Assembly: GCF_019649055.1 (NCBI RefSeq) | Contig: NW_026570336.1 | Location: forward strand, 370,501 to 434,500 | Direction of reading: 5' to 3' | DNA: 64,000 nucleotides | Source: Paramacrobiotus metropolitanus | Lineage: Eukaryota > Tardigrada > Eutardigrada > Parachela > Macrobiotidae | In this document: positions 24,201-39,881 of the stretch, piece by piece | How the letters are laid out: every line of letters starts with the position of its first letter | How positions within the stretch are numbered: position 1 is the stretch's first letter | Notes under the pieces: model-generated | The model's database searches: none | What the model was told of the DNA's origin: nothing | The model's input: only the letters and a program-made list of their open reading frames with translations | Position numbers and translations under genes: made by a program

Positions 24201-27200
24201 GATCGCCAATATTATGTCCTGATTGCGTCCACCTAGAGCAACACAAAAATGCATTAGACATTCGTATCGAATATGAGGAGATAGCCTAAATTTTGATTGC
24301 ATCTGTACATGTGGCTGCACAAAAAAATTGTGTTGTGCCGCTAACGGTTTACGTTGCGACATCGCCGATAGTGTGACCTATTCGAACCCACCTAGAGCAA
24401 CGCAGAATTGCACCAAACCTTCGTGTTGGTCACAAGGAGATAGCCAAAAACTGGATTGCGATAATATAAGTGATTGCTTAAGAAATTGTTCTATGCCGTT
24501 AGCGGTGTATACCTTGAGATTGCCAATATTATGTCCTGATTGCGTCCACCTAGAGCAACACAAAAATGCATTAGACATTCGTATCGAATATGAGGAGATA
24601 GCCTAAATTTTTAATTGCATCCATACATGTGGCTGCACAAAAAAATTGTGTTGTGCCGCTAACGGTTTACGTTGCGACATCGCCGATAGTGTGACCTATT
24701 CGAACCCACCTAGAGAAACACAAAATTGCAACAAACTTTCGTGTTGGTCACAAGGAGATAGCCAAAAACTGGATTGCGATAATATAAGTGATTGCTTAAG
24801 AAATTGTTCTATGCCGTTAGCGGTGTATACCTTGAGATTGCCAATATTATGTCCTGATTGCGTCCACCTAGAGCAACACAAAAATGCATTAGACATTCGT
24901 ATCGAATATGAGGAGATAGCCTAAATTTTTAATTGCATCCATACATGTGGATGCACAAAAAAATTGTCTTGGGCCGCTATCGGCTTGTGCTGCAACATCG
25001 CCGATAGTGTGACCTATTCGAAGCCACCTAGAGAAACACAAAATTGCAACAAACTTTCGTGTTGGTCACAAGGAGATAGCCAAAAACTGGATTGCGATAA
25101 TATAAGTGATTGCTTAAGAAATTGTTCTATGCCGTTAGCGGTGTATACCTTGAGATCGCCAATATTATGTCCTGATTGCATCCACCTAGAGCAACACAAA
25201 AATGCATTAGACATTCGTATCGAATATGAGGAGATAGCCTAAATTTTTAATTGCATCCATACATGTGGATGCACAAAAAAATTTGTCTTGGGCCGCTATC
25301 GGCTTGTGTTGCAACATCGCCGATAGTGTGACCTATTCGAAGCCACCTAGAGAAACACAAAATTGCAACAAACTTTCGTGTTGGTCACAAGGAGATAGCC
25401 AAAAACTGGATTGCGATAATATAAGTGATTGCTTAAGAAATTGTTCTATGCCGTTAGCGGTGTATACCTTGAGATCGCCAATATTATGTCCTGATTGCGT
25501 CCACCTAGAGCAACACAAAATGCATTAGACATTCGTATCGAATATGAGGAGATAGCCTAAATTTTTAATTGCATCCATACATGTGGCTGCACAAAAAAAT
25601 TGTGTTGTGCCGCTAACGGTTTATGTTGCAACATCGCCGATAGTGTGACCTATTCGAAACCACCTAGAGAAACACAAAATTGCAACAAACTTTCGTGTTG
25701 GTCACAAGGAGATAGCCAAAAACTGGATTGCGATAATATAAGTGATTGCTTAAGAAATTGTTCTATGCCGTTAGCGGTGTATACCTTGAGATCGCCAATA
25801 TTATGTCCTGATTGCATCCACCTAGAGCAACACAAAAATGCATTAGACATTCGTATCGAATATGAGGAGATAGCCTAAATTTTTAATTGCATCCATACAT
25901 GTGGATGCACAAAAAAATTTGTCTTGGGCCGCTATCGGCTTGTGCTGCAACATCGCCGATAGTGTGACCTATTCGAAGCCACCTAGAGAAACACAAAATT
26001 GCAACAAACTTTCGTGTTAGTCACAAGGAGATAGCCAAAAACTGGATTGCGATAATATAAGTGATTGCTTAAGAAATTGTTCTATGCCGTTAGCGGTGTA
26101 TACCTTGAGATCGCCAATATTATGTCCTGATTGCATCCACCTAGAGCAACACAAAAATGCATTAGACATTCGTATCGAATATGAGGAGATAGCCTAAATT
26201 TTTAATTGCATCCATACATGTGGATGCACAAAAAATTGTCTTGGGCCGCTATCGGCTTGTGTTGCAACATCGCCGATAGTGTGACCTATTCGAACCCACC
26301 TAGAGAAACACAAAATTGCAACAAACTTTCGTGTTGGTCACAAGGAGATAGCCAAAAACTGGATTGCGATAATATAAGTGATTGCTTAAGAAATTGTTCT
26401 ATGCCGTTAGCGGTGTATACCTTGAGATTGCCAATATTATGTCCTGATTGCGTCCACCTAGAGCAACACAAAATGCATTAGACATTCGTATCGAATATGA
26501 GGAGATAGCCTAAATTTTTAATTGCATCCATACATGTGGATGCACAAAAAAAATTGTCTTGGGCCGCTATCGGCTTGTGTTGCGACATCGCCGATAGTGT
26601 GACCTATTCGAACCCACCTAGAGCAACGCAGAATTGCAACAAACTTTCGTGTTGGTCACAAGGAGATAGCCAAAAACTGGATTGCGATAATATAAGTGAT
26701 TGCTTAAGAAATTGTTCTATGCCGTTAGCGGTGTATACCTTGAGATTGCCAATATTATGTCCTGATTGCGTCCACCTAGAGCAACACAAAAATGCATTAG
26801 ACATTCGTATCGAATATGAGGAGATAGCCTAAATTTTTAATTGCATCTGTACATGTGGCTGCACAAAAAAATTGTGTTGTGCCGCTAACGGCTTGTGTTG
26901 CAACATCGCCGATAGTGTGACCTATTCGAAGCCACCTAGAGAAACACAAAATTGCAACAAACTTTCGTGTTGGTCACAAGGAGATAGCCAAAAACTGGAT
27001 TGCGATAATATAAGTGATTGCTTAAGAAATTGTTCTATGCCGTTAGCGGTGTATACCTTGAGATCGCCAATATTATGTCCTGATTGCATCCACCTAGAGC
27101 AACACAAAAATGCATTAGACATTCGTATCGAATATGAGGAGATAGCCTAAATTTTTAATTGCATCCATACATGTGGATGCACAAAAAAATTTGTCTTGGG

Positions 27201-27470
27201 CCGCTATCGGCTTGTGTTGCAACATCGCCGATAGTGTGACCTATTCGAAGCCACCTAGAGAAACACAAAATTGCAACAAACTTTCGTGTTGGTCACAAGG
27301 AGATAGCCAAAAACTGGATTGCGATAATATAAGTGATTGCTTAAGAAATTGTTCTATGCCGTTAGCGGTGTATACCTTGAGATCGCCAATATTATGTCCT
27401 GATTGCATCCACCTAGAGCAACACAAAAATGCATTAGACATTCGTATCGAACATGAGGAGATAGTCGAAA
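18247..27470 (+). repeat. satA block 2: homogeneous B-type monomers
   Basis: About 29 monomers share gcaacatcgccgatag, caaggagatagccaaaaac, gaatatgagg and a gatagcctaaat segment. A minority variant has ttgtgttgtgccgctaacgg, with gaacccacctagagcaac and ttgcaccaaacc (for example near 18925, 19560, 22738 and 24328). Within-block identity is visibly higher than in blocks 1 and 3, which suggests the most recent amplification. Confidence 0.85.
22584..24362 (+). repeat. Five-monomer offset duplication in satA block 2
   Basis: The interval 22584-22772, including the rare gattgcatctgtacatgtggctgc junction, is reproduced at 24174-24362, 1590 bp (five 318-bp monomers) later. The following monomers then differ (gcatccacc against gcgtccacc), so the duplication has since been partly overwritten by local exchange. 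Confidence 0.65.
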
Positions 27471-30400
27471 TTTTTAATTGCATCCATACATGTGGATGCA
27501 CAAAAAAATTTGTCTTGGACCGCTATCGGCTTGTGTTGCGACGTCGGCGATAGTGTGACCTATTCGAAGCCACGTAGAGAAACACAAAATTGCAACAAAC
27601 TTTCGTGTTGGTCACAAGGTCATAGCCGAAAACTGGATTGCAATAATATAAGTGATTGCTTAAGAAATTGTTCTATGCCGTTAGCGGTGTGTATCGTGAG
27701 ATCGACAACATTATGTCCTGATTGCATCCGCCTAGAGCAACACAAAAATGTACGAGACATTCGTTTCAGCCACGAGGAGATAGCCGAAATTTTTAATTGA
27801 ATCCATACATGTGGATGCAATAAAAAATTTGTCTTGGACAGCTATCGGCTTGTGTTGCGACGTCGGCGATAGTGTGACCTATTCGAAGCCACCTAGCGAA
27901 ACACAAAATTGCAACAAACTTTCGTGTTGGTCACAAGGTCATAGCCGAAAACTGGATTGCGATAATATAAGTGATTGCTTAAGAAATTGTTCTATGCCGT
28001 TAGCGGTGTATACCTTGAGATCGGGAAAATACTATGTCCTGATTGCATCCACCTAGAGCAACACAAAAATGCACCAGACATTCGCATCGAACATGAGGAG
28101 ATGGCCGAAATTTTTAACGGCATCCATACATGTGGTTCCACAAAAAAATTTCTCTTGTGCTGCTATCGGTTTTTGGTGCGACGTCGCCGATAGTGTGACC
28201 TATTCGCAGCCACCGAAAGCAACACTAAATTGGAACAAACTTTCGTGTTGGTCACAAGGAGATAGCCAAAAACCGGATTGCGCTAATATAAGTGATTGCT
28301 AAAAAAATTGTTCTATGCCGTTAGCGGTGTGTATCGTGAGATCGACAACATTATGTCCTGATTGCATCCGCCTAGAGCAACACAAAAACGCACCGAGACA
28401 TTCGTTTCAGGCATGAGGAGATAGCCAAAATTTTTAATTGAATCCATACATGTGGATGCACTAAAAAGTTTGTCTTGGACCGCTATCGGCTTGTGTTGCG
28501 ACGTCGGCGATAGTGTGACCTATTCGAAGCCACCTAGAGAAACACAAAATTGCAACAAACTTTCGTGTTGGTCACAAGGTCATAGCCGAAAACTGGATTG
28601 CAATAATATAAGTGATTGCTTAAGAAATTGTTCTATGCCGTTAGCGGTGTGTATCGTGAGATCGACAACATTATGTCCTGATTGCATCCGCCTAGAGCAA
28701 CACAAAAATGTACGAGACATTCGTTTCAGCCATGAGGAGATAGCCGAAATTTTAATTGAATCCATACATGTGGATGCAATAAAATTTGTCTTGGGCCGCT
28801 ATCGGTTTGTGTTGCGACGTCGGCGATAGTGTGACCTATTCGAAGCCACCTAGCGAAACACAAAATTGCAACAAACTTTCGTGTTGGTCACAAGGAGATA
28901 GCCGAAAACTGGATTGCGATAATATAAGTGATTGCTTAAGAAATTGTTCTATGCCGTTAGCGGTGTATACCTTGAGATCGCCAATATTATGTCCTGATTG
29001 CATCCACCTAGAGCAACACAAAAATGCACCAGACATTCGCATCGAACATGAGGAGATGGCCGAAATTTTAACGGCATCCATACATGTGGTTCCACAAAAA
29101 ATTTCTCTTGTGCTGCTATCGGTTTGGTGCGACGTCGCCGATAGTGTGACCTATTCGCAGCCACCGAAAGCAACACAAAATTGCAACAAACTCTCGTGTT
29201 GGTCACAAGGAGATAGCCAAAAACCGGATTGCGCTAATATAAGTGATTGCTAAAAAAATTGTTCTATGCCGTTAGCGGTGTGTATCGTGAGATCGACAAC
29301 ATTATGTCCTGATTGCATCCGCCTAGAGCAACACAAAAATGTACGAGACATTCGTTTCAGGCATGAGGAGATAGCCAAAATTTTTAATTGAATCCATACA
29401 TGTGGATGCACTAAAAAGTTTGTCTTGGACCGCTATCGGCTTGTGTTGCGACGTCGGCGATAGTGTGACCTATTCGAAGCCACCTAGAGAAACACAAAAT
29501 TGCAACAAACTTTCGTGTTGGTCACAAGGTCATAGCCGAAAACTGGATTGCAATAATATAAGTGATTGCTTAAGAAATTGTTCTATGCCGTTAGCGGTGT
29601 GTATCGTGAGATCGACAACATTATGTCCTGATTGCATCCGCCTAGAGCAACACAAAAATGTACGAGACATTCGTTTCAGCCATGAGGAGATAGCCGAAAT
29701 TTTTAATTGCATCCATACATGTGGCTGCACAAAAAAATTTGTCTTGCGCCGCTATCAGTTTGTGCTGCGACGTCGCCGATAGTGTGACCTATTCGCAGCC
29801 ACCGAAAGCAACACAATATTGCAACAAACTTTCGAGTTGGTCACAAGGAGATAGCCAAAAACCGGATTGCGCTAATATAAGCGATTGCTGAAAAAAATTG
29901 TTGTATGCAGTTAGCGGTGTGTATCGTGAGATCGCCAATACTATGTCCTGATTGCATCCACCTAGAGCAACACAAAAATGCACCAGACATTCGCATCGAA
30001 CATGAGGAGATGGCCGAAATTTTTAACGGCATCCATACATGTGGTTCCACAAAAAAATTTCTCTTGTGCTGCTATCGGTTTTTGGTGCGACGTCGCCGAT
30101 AGTGTGACCTATTCGCAGCCACCGAAAGCAACACTAAATTGGAACAAACTTTCGTGTTGGTCACAAGGAGATAGCCAAAAACCGGATTGCGCTAATATAA
30201 GCGATTGCTGAAAAAAATTGTTGTATGCCGTTAGCGGTGTGTATCCTGATATCGCCAATATTATGTCCTGATTGCATCCACCTAGAGCAACACAAAAATG
30301 CACCAGACATTCGCATCGAACATGAGGAGATGGCCGAAATTTTTAATTGAATCCATACATGTGGATGCACTAAAAAATTTGTCTTGTACCGCTATCGGTT

Positions 30401-31920
30401 TGTGTTGCGACGTCGGCGATAGTGTGACCTATTCGAAGCCACGTAGAGCAACACAAAATTGCAACAAACTTTCGTGTTGGTCACAAGGTCATAGCCGAAA
30501 ACTGGATTGCAATAATATAAGTGATTGCTTAAGAAATTGTTCTATGCCGTTAGCGGTGTGTATCGTGAGATCGACAATATTATGTCCTGATTGCATCCGC
30601 CTAGAGCAACACAAAAATGTACGAGACATTCGTTTCAGCCACGAGGAGATAGCCGAAATTTTTAATTGAATCCATACACGTGGATGCAATAAAAAATTTG
30701 TCTTGACAGCTATCGGCTTGTGTTGCGACGTCGGCGATAGTGTGACCTATTCGAAGCCACCTAGCGAAACACAAAACTGCAACAAACTCTCGTGTTGGTC
30801 ACAAGGTCATAGCCGAAAACTGGATTGCGATAATATAAGTGATTGCTTAAGAAATTGTTCTATGCCGTTAGCGGTGTATACCTTGAGATCGGGAAAATAT
30901 TATGTCCTGATTGCATCCGCCTAGAGCAACACAAAAACGCACCAGACATTCGTATCGAGCATGAGGAGATAGCCGAAATTTTTAATTGCATCCATACACG
31001 TGGATGCAAAAAAAATTGTCTTGGGCCGCTATCGGTTTGTGTTGCGACGTCGCCAATAGTGTGACCTATTCGAAGCCACCCAGATCAACACAAAAGTGCA
31101 ACAAACTCTCGTGTTGGTCACAAGGAGATAGCCAAAAACTGGATTGCGCCAATATAAGTGATTGTTAAACAAATTGTTCTATGCCGTTAGCGGCGTGTAT
31201 CGTGAGATCGCCAATATTATGTCCTGATTGCATGCGCCTAGAGCAACACAAAAACGCACCAGACATTCGTATCGAGCATGAGGAGATAGCCGAAATTTTT
31301 AATTGCATCCATACACGTGGATGCAAAAAAATTGTCTTGGGCCGCTATCGGTTTGTGTTGCGACGTCGGCGATAGTGTGACCTATTCGAAGCCACCTAGA
31401 GCAACACAAAACTGCAACAAACTCTCGTGTTGGTCACAAGGTCATAGCCAAAAACTGGATTGCAACTAATATAAGTGATTGCTTAACAAATTGTTCTATG
31501 CCGTTAGCGGTGTGTATCGTGAGATCGCCAATATTATGTCCTGATTGCATCCGCCTAGAGCAACACAAAAATGTACCAGACATTCGTTTCAGCCATGAGG
31601 AGATAGCCGAAATTTTTAATTGAATCCATACACGTGGATGCAATAAAAAATTTGTCTTGGCCGCTATCGGTTTGTGTTGCGAAGTCGGCGATAGTGTGAC
31701 CTGTTCGAAACCACCTAGAGCAACACAAAACTGCAACAAACTCTCGTGTTGGTCACAAGGTCATAGCCGAAAACTGGATTGCGATAATATAAGTGATTGC
31801 TTAAGAAATTGTTCTATGCCGTTAGCGGTGTATACCTTGAGATCGGGAAAATATTATGTCCTGATTGCATCCACCTAGAGCAACACAAAAATGCATTAGA
31901 CATTCGTATCGAATATGAGG
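27471..31920 (+). repeat. satA transition zone: alternating A-type and C-type monomers
   Basis: A-type monomers (tcatagccgaaaac, gtacgagacattcgtttcag) alternate with the first C-type monomers (gcaccagacattcgcatcg, cagccaccgaaagcaac, ggttccacaaaaa). A private variant, gagatcgggaaaatactatg or ...atattatg, appears near 28020, 30890 and 31840, which again indicates copying in multi-monomer units. The zone joins two otherwise distinct blocks. Confidence 0.75.
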
Positions 31921-34900
31921 AGATAGTCGAAATTTTTAATTGCATCCATACATGTGGCTGCACAAAAAAATTTCTCTTGTGCCGCTATCGGTTTAAGTTG
32001 CGACGTCGCCGATAGTGTGACCTATTCGCAGCCACCGAAAGCAACACAATATTGCAACAAACTTTCGAGTTGGTCACAAGGAGATAGCCAAAAACCGGAT
32101 TGCGCTAATATAAGCGATTGCTGAAAAAAATTGTTCTATGCCGTTAGCGGTGTGTATCGTGATATCGCCAATATTATGTCCTAATTGCATCCACCTAGAG
32201 CAACACAAAAACGCACCAGACATTCGTATCGAACATGAGGAGATGGCCGAAATTTTTAATTGCATCCATACATGTGGCTGCACAAAAAAATTTGTCTTGC
32301 GCCGCTATCAGTTTGTGCTGCGACGTCGCCGATAGTGTGACCTATTCGCAGCCACCGAAAGCAACACAATATTGCAACAAACTTTCGAGTTGGTCACAAG
32401 GAGATAGCCAAAAACCGGATTGCGCTAATATAAGCGATTGCTGAAAAAAATTGTTGTATGCCGTTAGCGGTGTGTATCGTGAGATCGCCAATATTATGTC
32501 CTGATTGCGTCCACCTAGAGCAACACAAAAACGCACCAGACATTCGCATCGAACATGAGGAGATGGCCGAAATTTTTAAAGGCATCCATACACGTGGTTC
32601 CACAAAAAAATTTCTCTTGTGCTATCGGTTTTGGTGCGACGTCGCCGATAGTGTGACCTATTCGCAGCCACCGAAAGCAACACTAAATTGGAACAAACTC
32701 TCGTGTTGGTCACAAGGAGATAGCCAAAAACTGGATTGCGCTAATATAAGCGATTGCTGAAAAAATTGTTGTATGCCGTTAGCGGTGTGTATCGTGAGAT
32801 CGCCAATATTATGTCCTAATTGCATCCACCTAGAGCAACACAAAAACGCACCAGACATTCGTATCGAACATGAGGAGATGGCCAAAATTTTTAATTGCAT
32901 CCATACATGTGGCTGCACAAAAATTTCTCTTGTGCCGCTATCGGTTTGTGTTGCGACGTCGCCGATAGTGTGACCTATTCGCAGCCACCGAAAGCAACAC
33001 AAAACTGCAACAAACTCTCGAGTTGGTCACAAGGAGATAGCCAAAAACCGGATTGCGCTAATATAAGCGATTGCTGAAAAAATTGTTGTATGCCGTTAGC
33101 GGTGTGTATCCTGAGATCGCCAATATTATGTCCTGATTGCATCCACCTAGAGCAACACAAAAACGCACCAGACATTCGCATCGAACATGAGGAGATGGCC
33201 GAAATTTTAATTGCATCCATACACGTGGCTGCAAAAAAATTGTGTTGTGCCGCTATCGGTTTTAGTTGCGACGTCGCCGATAGTGTGACCTATTCGCAGC
33301 CACCGAAAGCAACACAATATTGCAACAAACTCTCGAGTTGGTCACAAGGAGATAGCCAAAAACTGGATTGCGCTAATATAAGCGATTGCTGAAAAAATTG
33401 TTCTATGCCGTTAGCGGTGTGTATCGTGAGATCGCCAATATTATGTCCTAATTGCATTCACCTAGAGCAACACAAAAACGCACCAGACATTCGCATCGAA
33501 CATGAGGAGATGGCCGAAATTTTAATTGCATCCATACATGTGGCTGCACAAAAAATTTGTCTTGCGCCGCTATCGGTTTGTGTTGCGACGTCGCCGATAG
33601 TGTGACCTATTCGCAGCAACCGAAAGCAACACAATATTGCAACAAACTTTCGAGTTGGTCACAAGGAGATAGCCAAAAACCGGATTGCGCTAATATAAGC
33701 GATTGCTGAAAAAATTGTTGTATGCCGTTAGCGGTGTGTATCCTGATATCGCCAATATTATGTCCTAATTGCATTCACCTAGAGCAACACAAAAATGCAC
33801 CAGACATTCGCATCGAACATGAGGAGATGGCCGAAATTTTTAATTGCATCCATACACGTGGATGCAAAAAATTTCTCTTGTGCCGCTATCGGTTTTAGTT
33901 GCGACGTCGCCGATAGTGTGACCTATTCGCAGCCACCGAAAGCAACACAATATTGCAACAAACTTTCGAGTTGGTCACAAGGAGATAGCCAAAAACCGGA
34001 TTGCGCTAATATAAGCGATTGCTGAAAAAAATTGTTCTATGCCGTTAGCGGTGTGTATCGTGATATCGCCAATATTATGCCCTAATTGCATTCACCTAGA
34101 GCAACACAAAAATGCACCAGACATTCGCATCGAACATGAGGAGATGGCCGAAATTTTTAATTGCATCCATACATGTGGCTGCACAAAAAAATTTGTCTTG
34201 CGCCGCTATCAGTTTGTGCTGCGACGTCGCCGATAGTGTGACCTATTCGCAGCCACCGAAAGCAACACAAAATTGCAACAAACTTTCGAGTTGGTCACAA
34301 GGAGATAGCCAAAAACCGGATTGCGCTAATATAAGCGATTGCTGAAAAAAATTGTTGTATGCCGTTAGCGGTGTGTATCGTGAGATCGCCAATATTATGT
34401 GCTGATTGCATCCACCTAGAGCAACACAAAAACGCACCAGACATTCGCATCGAACATGAGGAGATGGCCGAAATTTTTAAAGGCATCCATACACGTGGAT
34501 GCAAAAAAATTTCTCTTGTGCCGCTATCGGTTTGTGTTGCGACGTCGCCGATAGTGTGATTTATTCGCAGCCACCGAAAGCAACACAAAACTGCAACAAA
34601 CTCTCGAGTTGGTCACAAGGAGATAGCCAAAAACCGGATTGCGCTAATATAAGTGATTGCTGAAAAATTGTTCGTATGCCGTTAGCGGTGTGTATCCTGA
34701 GATCGCCAATATTATGTCCTGATTGCATCCACCTAGAGCAACACAAAAACGCACCAGACATTCGCATCGAACATGAGGAGATGGCCGAAATTTTTAAAGG
34801 CATCCATACACGTGGATGCACAAAAAATTTCTCTTGTGCCGCTATCGGTTTGTGTTGCGACGTCGCCGATAGTGTGACCTATTCGCAGCCACCGAAAGCA

Positions 34901-37900
34901 ACACAAAACTGCAACAAACTCTCGAGTTGGTCACAAGGAGATAGCCAAAAACCGGATTGCGCTAATATAAGCGATTGCTGAAAAAATTGTTGTATGCCGT
35001 TAGCGGTGTGTATCCTGATATCGCCAATATTATGTCCTGATTGCATCCGCCTAGAGCAACACAAAAACGCACCAGACATTCGCATCGAACATGAGGAGAT
35101 GGCCGAAATTTTTAATTGCATCCATACATGTGGCTGCACAAAAAAATTTGTGTTGTGCCGCTAACGGTTTACGTTGCGACGTCGCCGATAGTGTGACCTA
35201 TTCGCAGCCACCGAAAGCAACACTAAATTGCAACAAACTTTCGAGTTGGTCACAACGAGATAGCCAAAAACTGGATTGCGCTAATATAACCGATTGTTGA
35301 AACAAATTGTTCTATGCCGTTAGCGGTGTGTATCGTGAGATCGCCAATATTATGTCCTGATTGCATCCACCTAGAGCAACACAAAAATGCACCAGACATT
35401 CGCATCGAACATGAGGAGATGGCCGAAATTTTTAACGGCATCCATACATGTGGCTGCACAAAAAAATTTCTCTTGTGCCGCTATCGGTTTAAGTTGCGAC
35501 GTCGCCGATAGTGTGACCTATTCGCAGCCACCGAAAGCAACACAAAATTGCAACAAACTTTCGAGTTGGTCACAAGGAGATAGCCAAAAACCGGATTGCG
35601 CTAATATAAGCGATTGCTGAAAAAAATTGTTGTATGCCGTTAGCGGTGTGTATCCTGATATCGCCAATATTATGTCCTAATTGCATTCACCTAGAGCAAC
35701 ACAAAAATGCACCAGACATTCGCATCGAACATGAGGAGATGGCCGAAATTTTTAATTGCATCCATACATGTGGCTGCACAAAAAAATTTCTCTTGTGCCG
35801 CTATCGGTTTAAGTTGCGACGTCGCCGATAGTGTGACCTATTCGCAGCCACCGAAAGCAACACTAAATTGCAACAAACTTTCGAGTTGGTCACGAGGAGA
35901 TAGCCAAAAACTGGATTGCGCTAATATAACCGATTGTTGAAACAAATTGTTCTATGCCGTTAGCGGTGTGTATCGTGAGATCGCCAATATTATGTCCTGA
36001 TTGCATCCACCTAGAGCAACACAAAAATGCACCAGACATTCGCATCGAACATGAGGAGATGGCCGAAATTTTTAACGCATCCATACATGTGGCTGCACAA
36101 AAAAATTTCTCTTGTGCCGCTATCGGTTTAAGTTGCGACGTCGCCGATAGTGTGACCTATTCGCAGCCACCGAAAGCAACACAAAATTGCAACAAACTTT
36201 CGAGTTGGTCACAAGGAGATAGCCAAAAACCGGATTGCGCTAATATAAGCGATTGCTGAAAAAATTGTTGTATGCCGTTAGCGGTGTGTATCTCGAGATT
36301 GCCAATATTATGTCCTGATTGCGTCCACCTAGAGCAACACAAAAATGCACCAGACATTCGCATCGAACATGAGGAGATGGCCGAAATTTTAATTGCATCC
36401 ATACATGTGGCTGCAAAAATTTCTCTTGTGCCGCTATCGGTTTGAAGTTGCGACGTCGCCGATAGTGTGACCTATTCGCAGCCACCGAAAGCAACACTAA
36501 ACTGCAACAAACTTTCGAGTTGGTCACAAGGAGATAGCCAAAAACTGGATTGCGCTAATATAAGCGATTGCTGAAAAAATTGTTCGTATGCCGTTAGCGG
36601 TGTGTATCGTGAGATCGCCAATATTATGTCCTAATTGCATTCACCTAGAGCAACACAAAAATGCACCAGACATTCGCATCGAACATGAGGAGATGGCCGA
36701 AATTTTTAACGGCATCCATACATGTGGCTGCACAAAAAAATTTCTCTTGTGCCGCTATCGGTTTAAGTTGCGACGTCGCCGATAGTGTGACCTATTCGCA
36801 GCCACCGAAAGCAACACAAAATTGCAACAAACTTTCGAGTTGGTCACAAGGAGATAGCCAAAAACCGGATTGCGCTAATATAAGCGATTGCTGAAAAATT
36901 GTTCGTATGCCGTTAGCGGTGTGTATCTCGAGATTGCCAATATTATGTCCTGATTGCGTCCACCTAGAGCAACACAAAAATGCACCAGACATTCGCATCG
37001 AACATGAGGAGATGGCCGAAATTTTAATTGCATCCATACACGTGGATGCAAAAAATTTCTCTTGTGCCGCTATCGGTTTGAAGTTGCGACGTCGCCGATA
37101 GTGTGACCTATTCGCAGCCACCGAAAGCAACACAAAACTGCAACAAACTCTCGCGTTGGTCACAAGGAGATAGCCAAAAACTGGATTGCGCTAATATAAG
37201 CGATTGCTGAAAAAAATTGTTCTATGCCGTTAGCGGTGTGTATCGTGAGATTGCCAATATTATGTCCTGATTGCGTCCACCTAGAGCAACACAAAAACGC
37301 ACCAGACATTCGCATCGAACATGAGGAGATGGCCGAAATTTTTAATTGCATCCATACACGTGGATGCAAAAAATTGTCTTGCGCCGCTATCGGTTTGTGT
37401 TGCGACGTCGCCGATAGTGTGACCTATTCGCAGCCACCGAAAGCAACACAAAACTGCAACAAACTCTCGAGTTGGTCACAAGGAGATAGCCAAAAACTGG
37501 ATTGCGCTAATATAAGCGATTGTTGAAACAAATTGTTCTATGCCGTTAGCGGTGTGTATCTCGAGATTGCCAATATTATGTCCTGATTGCGTCCACCTAG
37601 AGCAACACAAAAACGCACCAGACATTCGCATCGAACATGAGGAGATGGCCGAAATTTTAATTGCATCCATACACGTGGATGCAAAAAATTTCTCTTGTGC
37701 CGCTATCGGTTTGAAGTTGCGACGTCGCCGATAGTGTGATCCTATTCGCAGCCACCGAAAGCAACACAAAATTGCAACAAACTCTCGCGTTGGTCACAAG
37801 GAGATAGCCAAAAACCGGATTGCGCTAATATAAGCGATTGCTGAAAAAATTGTTCTATGCCGTTAGCGGTGTGTATCGTGAGATCGCCAATATTATGTCC

Positions 37901-39881
37901 TGATTGCATTCACCTAGAGCAACACAAAAACGCACCAGACATTCGCATCGAACATGAGGAGATAGGCAAAAATTTTAATTGCATCTGTACATGTGGCTGC
38001 ACAAAAAAATTTGTCTTGCGCCGCTATCGGTTTGTGCTGCGACGTCGCCGATAGTGTGACCTATTCGCAGCCACCGAAAGCAACACAAAACTGCAACAAA
38101 CTCTCGAGTTGGTCACAAGGAGATAGCCAAAAACTGGATTGCGCTAATATAAGCGATTGTTGAAACAAATTGTTCTATGCCGTTAGCGGTGTGTATCGTG
38201 AGATCGCCAATATTATGTCCTGATTGCATCCGCCTAGAGCAACACAAAAACGCACCAGACATTCGTATCGAGCATGAGGAGATAGCCGAAATTTTTAAAG
38301 GCATCCATACACGTGGTTGCAAAAAAATTGTGTTGTGCTGCTATCGGTTTGGTGCGACGTCGCCGATAGTGTGACCTATTCGCAGCCACCGAAAGCAACA
38401 CTAAACTGCAACAAACTCTCGTGTTGGTCACAAGGAGATAGCCAAAACCGGATTGCGCTAATATAAGCGATTGCTGAAAAATTGTTCTATGCCGTTAGCG
38501 GTGTGTATCGTGAGATTGCCAATATTATGTCCTGATTGCGTCCACCTAGAGCAACACAAAACGCACCAGACATTCGCATCGAACATGAGGAGATGGCCGA
38601 AATTTTTAATTGCATCCGTACATGTGGCTGCACAAAAAAATTGTGTTGTGCCGCTAACGGTTTACGTTGCGACGTCGCCGATAGTGTGACCTATTCGCAG
38701 CCACCGAAAGCAACACAAAACTGCAACAAACTCTCGAGTTGGTCACAAGGAGATAGCCAAAACCGGATTGCGCTAATATAAGCGATTGCTGAAACAAATT
38801 GTTGTATGCCGTTAGCGGTGTGTATCTCGAGATTGCCAATATTATGTCCTGATTGCATTCACCTAGAGCAACACAAAAATGCACCAGACATTCGCATCGA
38901 ACATGAGGAGATGGCCAAAATTTTGATTGCATCTGTACATGTGGCTGCACAAAAAAATTTTGTTGTGCCGCTAACGGTTTACGTTGCGACATCGCCAATA
39001 GTGTGACCTATTCGCAGCCACCGAAAGCAACACAAAACTGCAACAAACTCTCGAGTTGGTCACAAGGAGATAGCCAAAACCGGATTGCGCTAATATAAGC
39101 GATTGCTGAAAAAAATTGTTGTATGCCGTTAGCGGTGTGTATCTTGATATCGCCAATATTATGTCCTGATTGCATCCACCTAGAGCAACACAAAAATGCA
39201 CCAGACATTCGCATCGAACATGAGGAGATGGCCGAAATTTTTAATTGCATCCATACATGTGGCTGCACAAAAAAATTTCTCTTGTGCCGCTATCGGTTTA
39301 AGTTGCGACGTCGCCGATAGTGTGACCTATTCGCAGCCACCGAAAGCAACACAATATTGCAACAAACTTTCGAGTTGGTCACAAGGAGATAGCCAAAAAC
39401 CGGATTGCGCTAATATAAGCGATTGCTGAAAAAAATTGTTCTATGCCGTTAGCGGTGTGTATCGTTATATCGCCAATATTATGCCCTAATTGCATTCACC
39501 TAGAGCAACACAAAAATGCACCAGACATTCGCATCGAACATGAGGAGATGGCCGAAATTTTTAATTGCATCCATACACGTGGATGCAAAAATTTGTCTTG
39601 CGCCGCTATCAGTTTGTGCTGCGACGTCGCCGATAGTGTGACCTATTCGCAGCCACCGAAAGCAACACAAAACTGCAACAAACTTTCGAGTTGGTCACAA
39701 GGAGATAGCCAAAACCGGATTGCGCTAATATAAGCGATTGCTGAAAAAATTGTTCTATGCCGTTAGCGGTGTGTATCGTGATATCGCCAATATTATGCCC
39801 TAATTGCATTCACCTAGAGCAACACAAAAATGCACCAGACATTCGTAATCGAACATGAGGAGATGGCCGAAATTTTTAATT

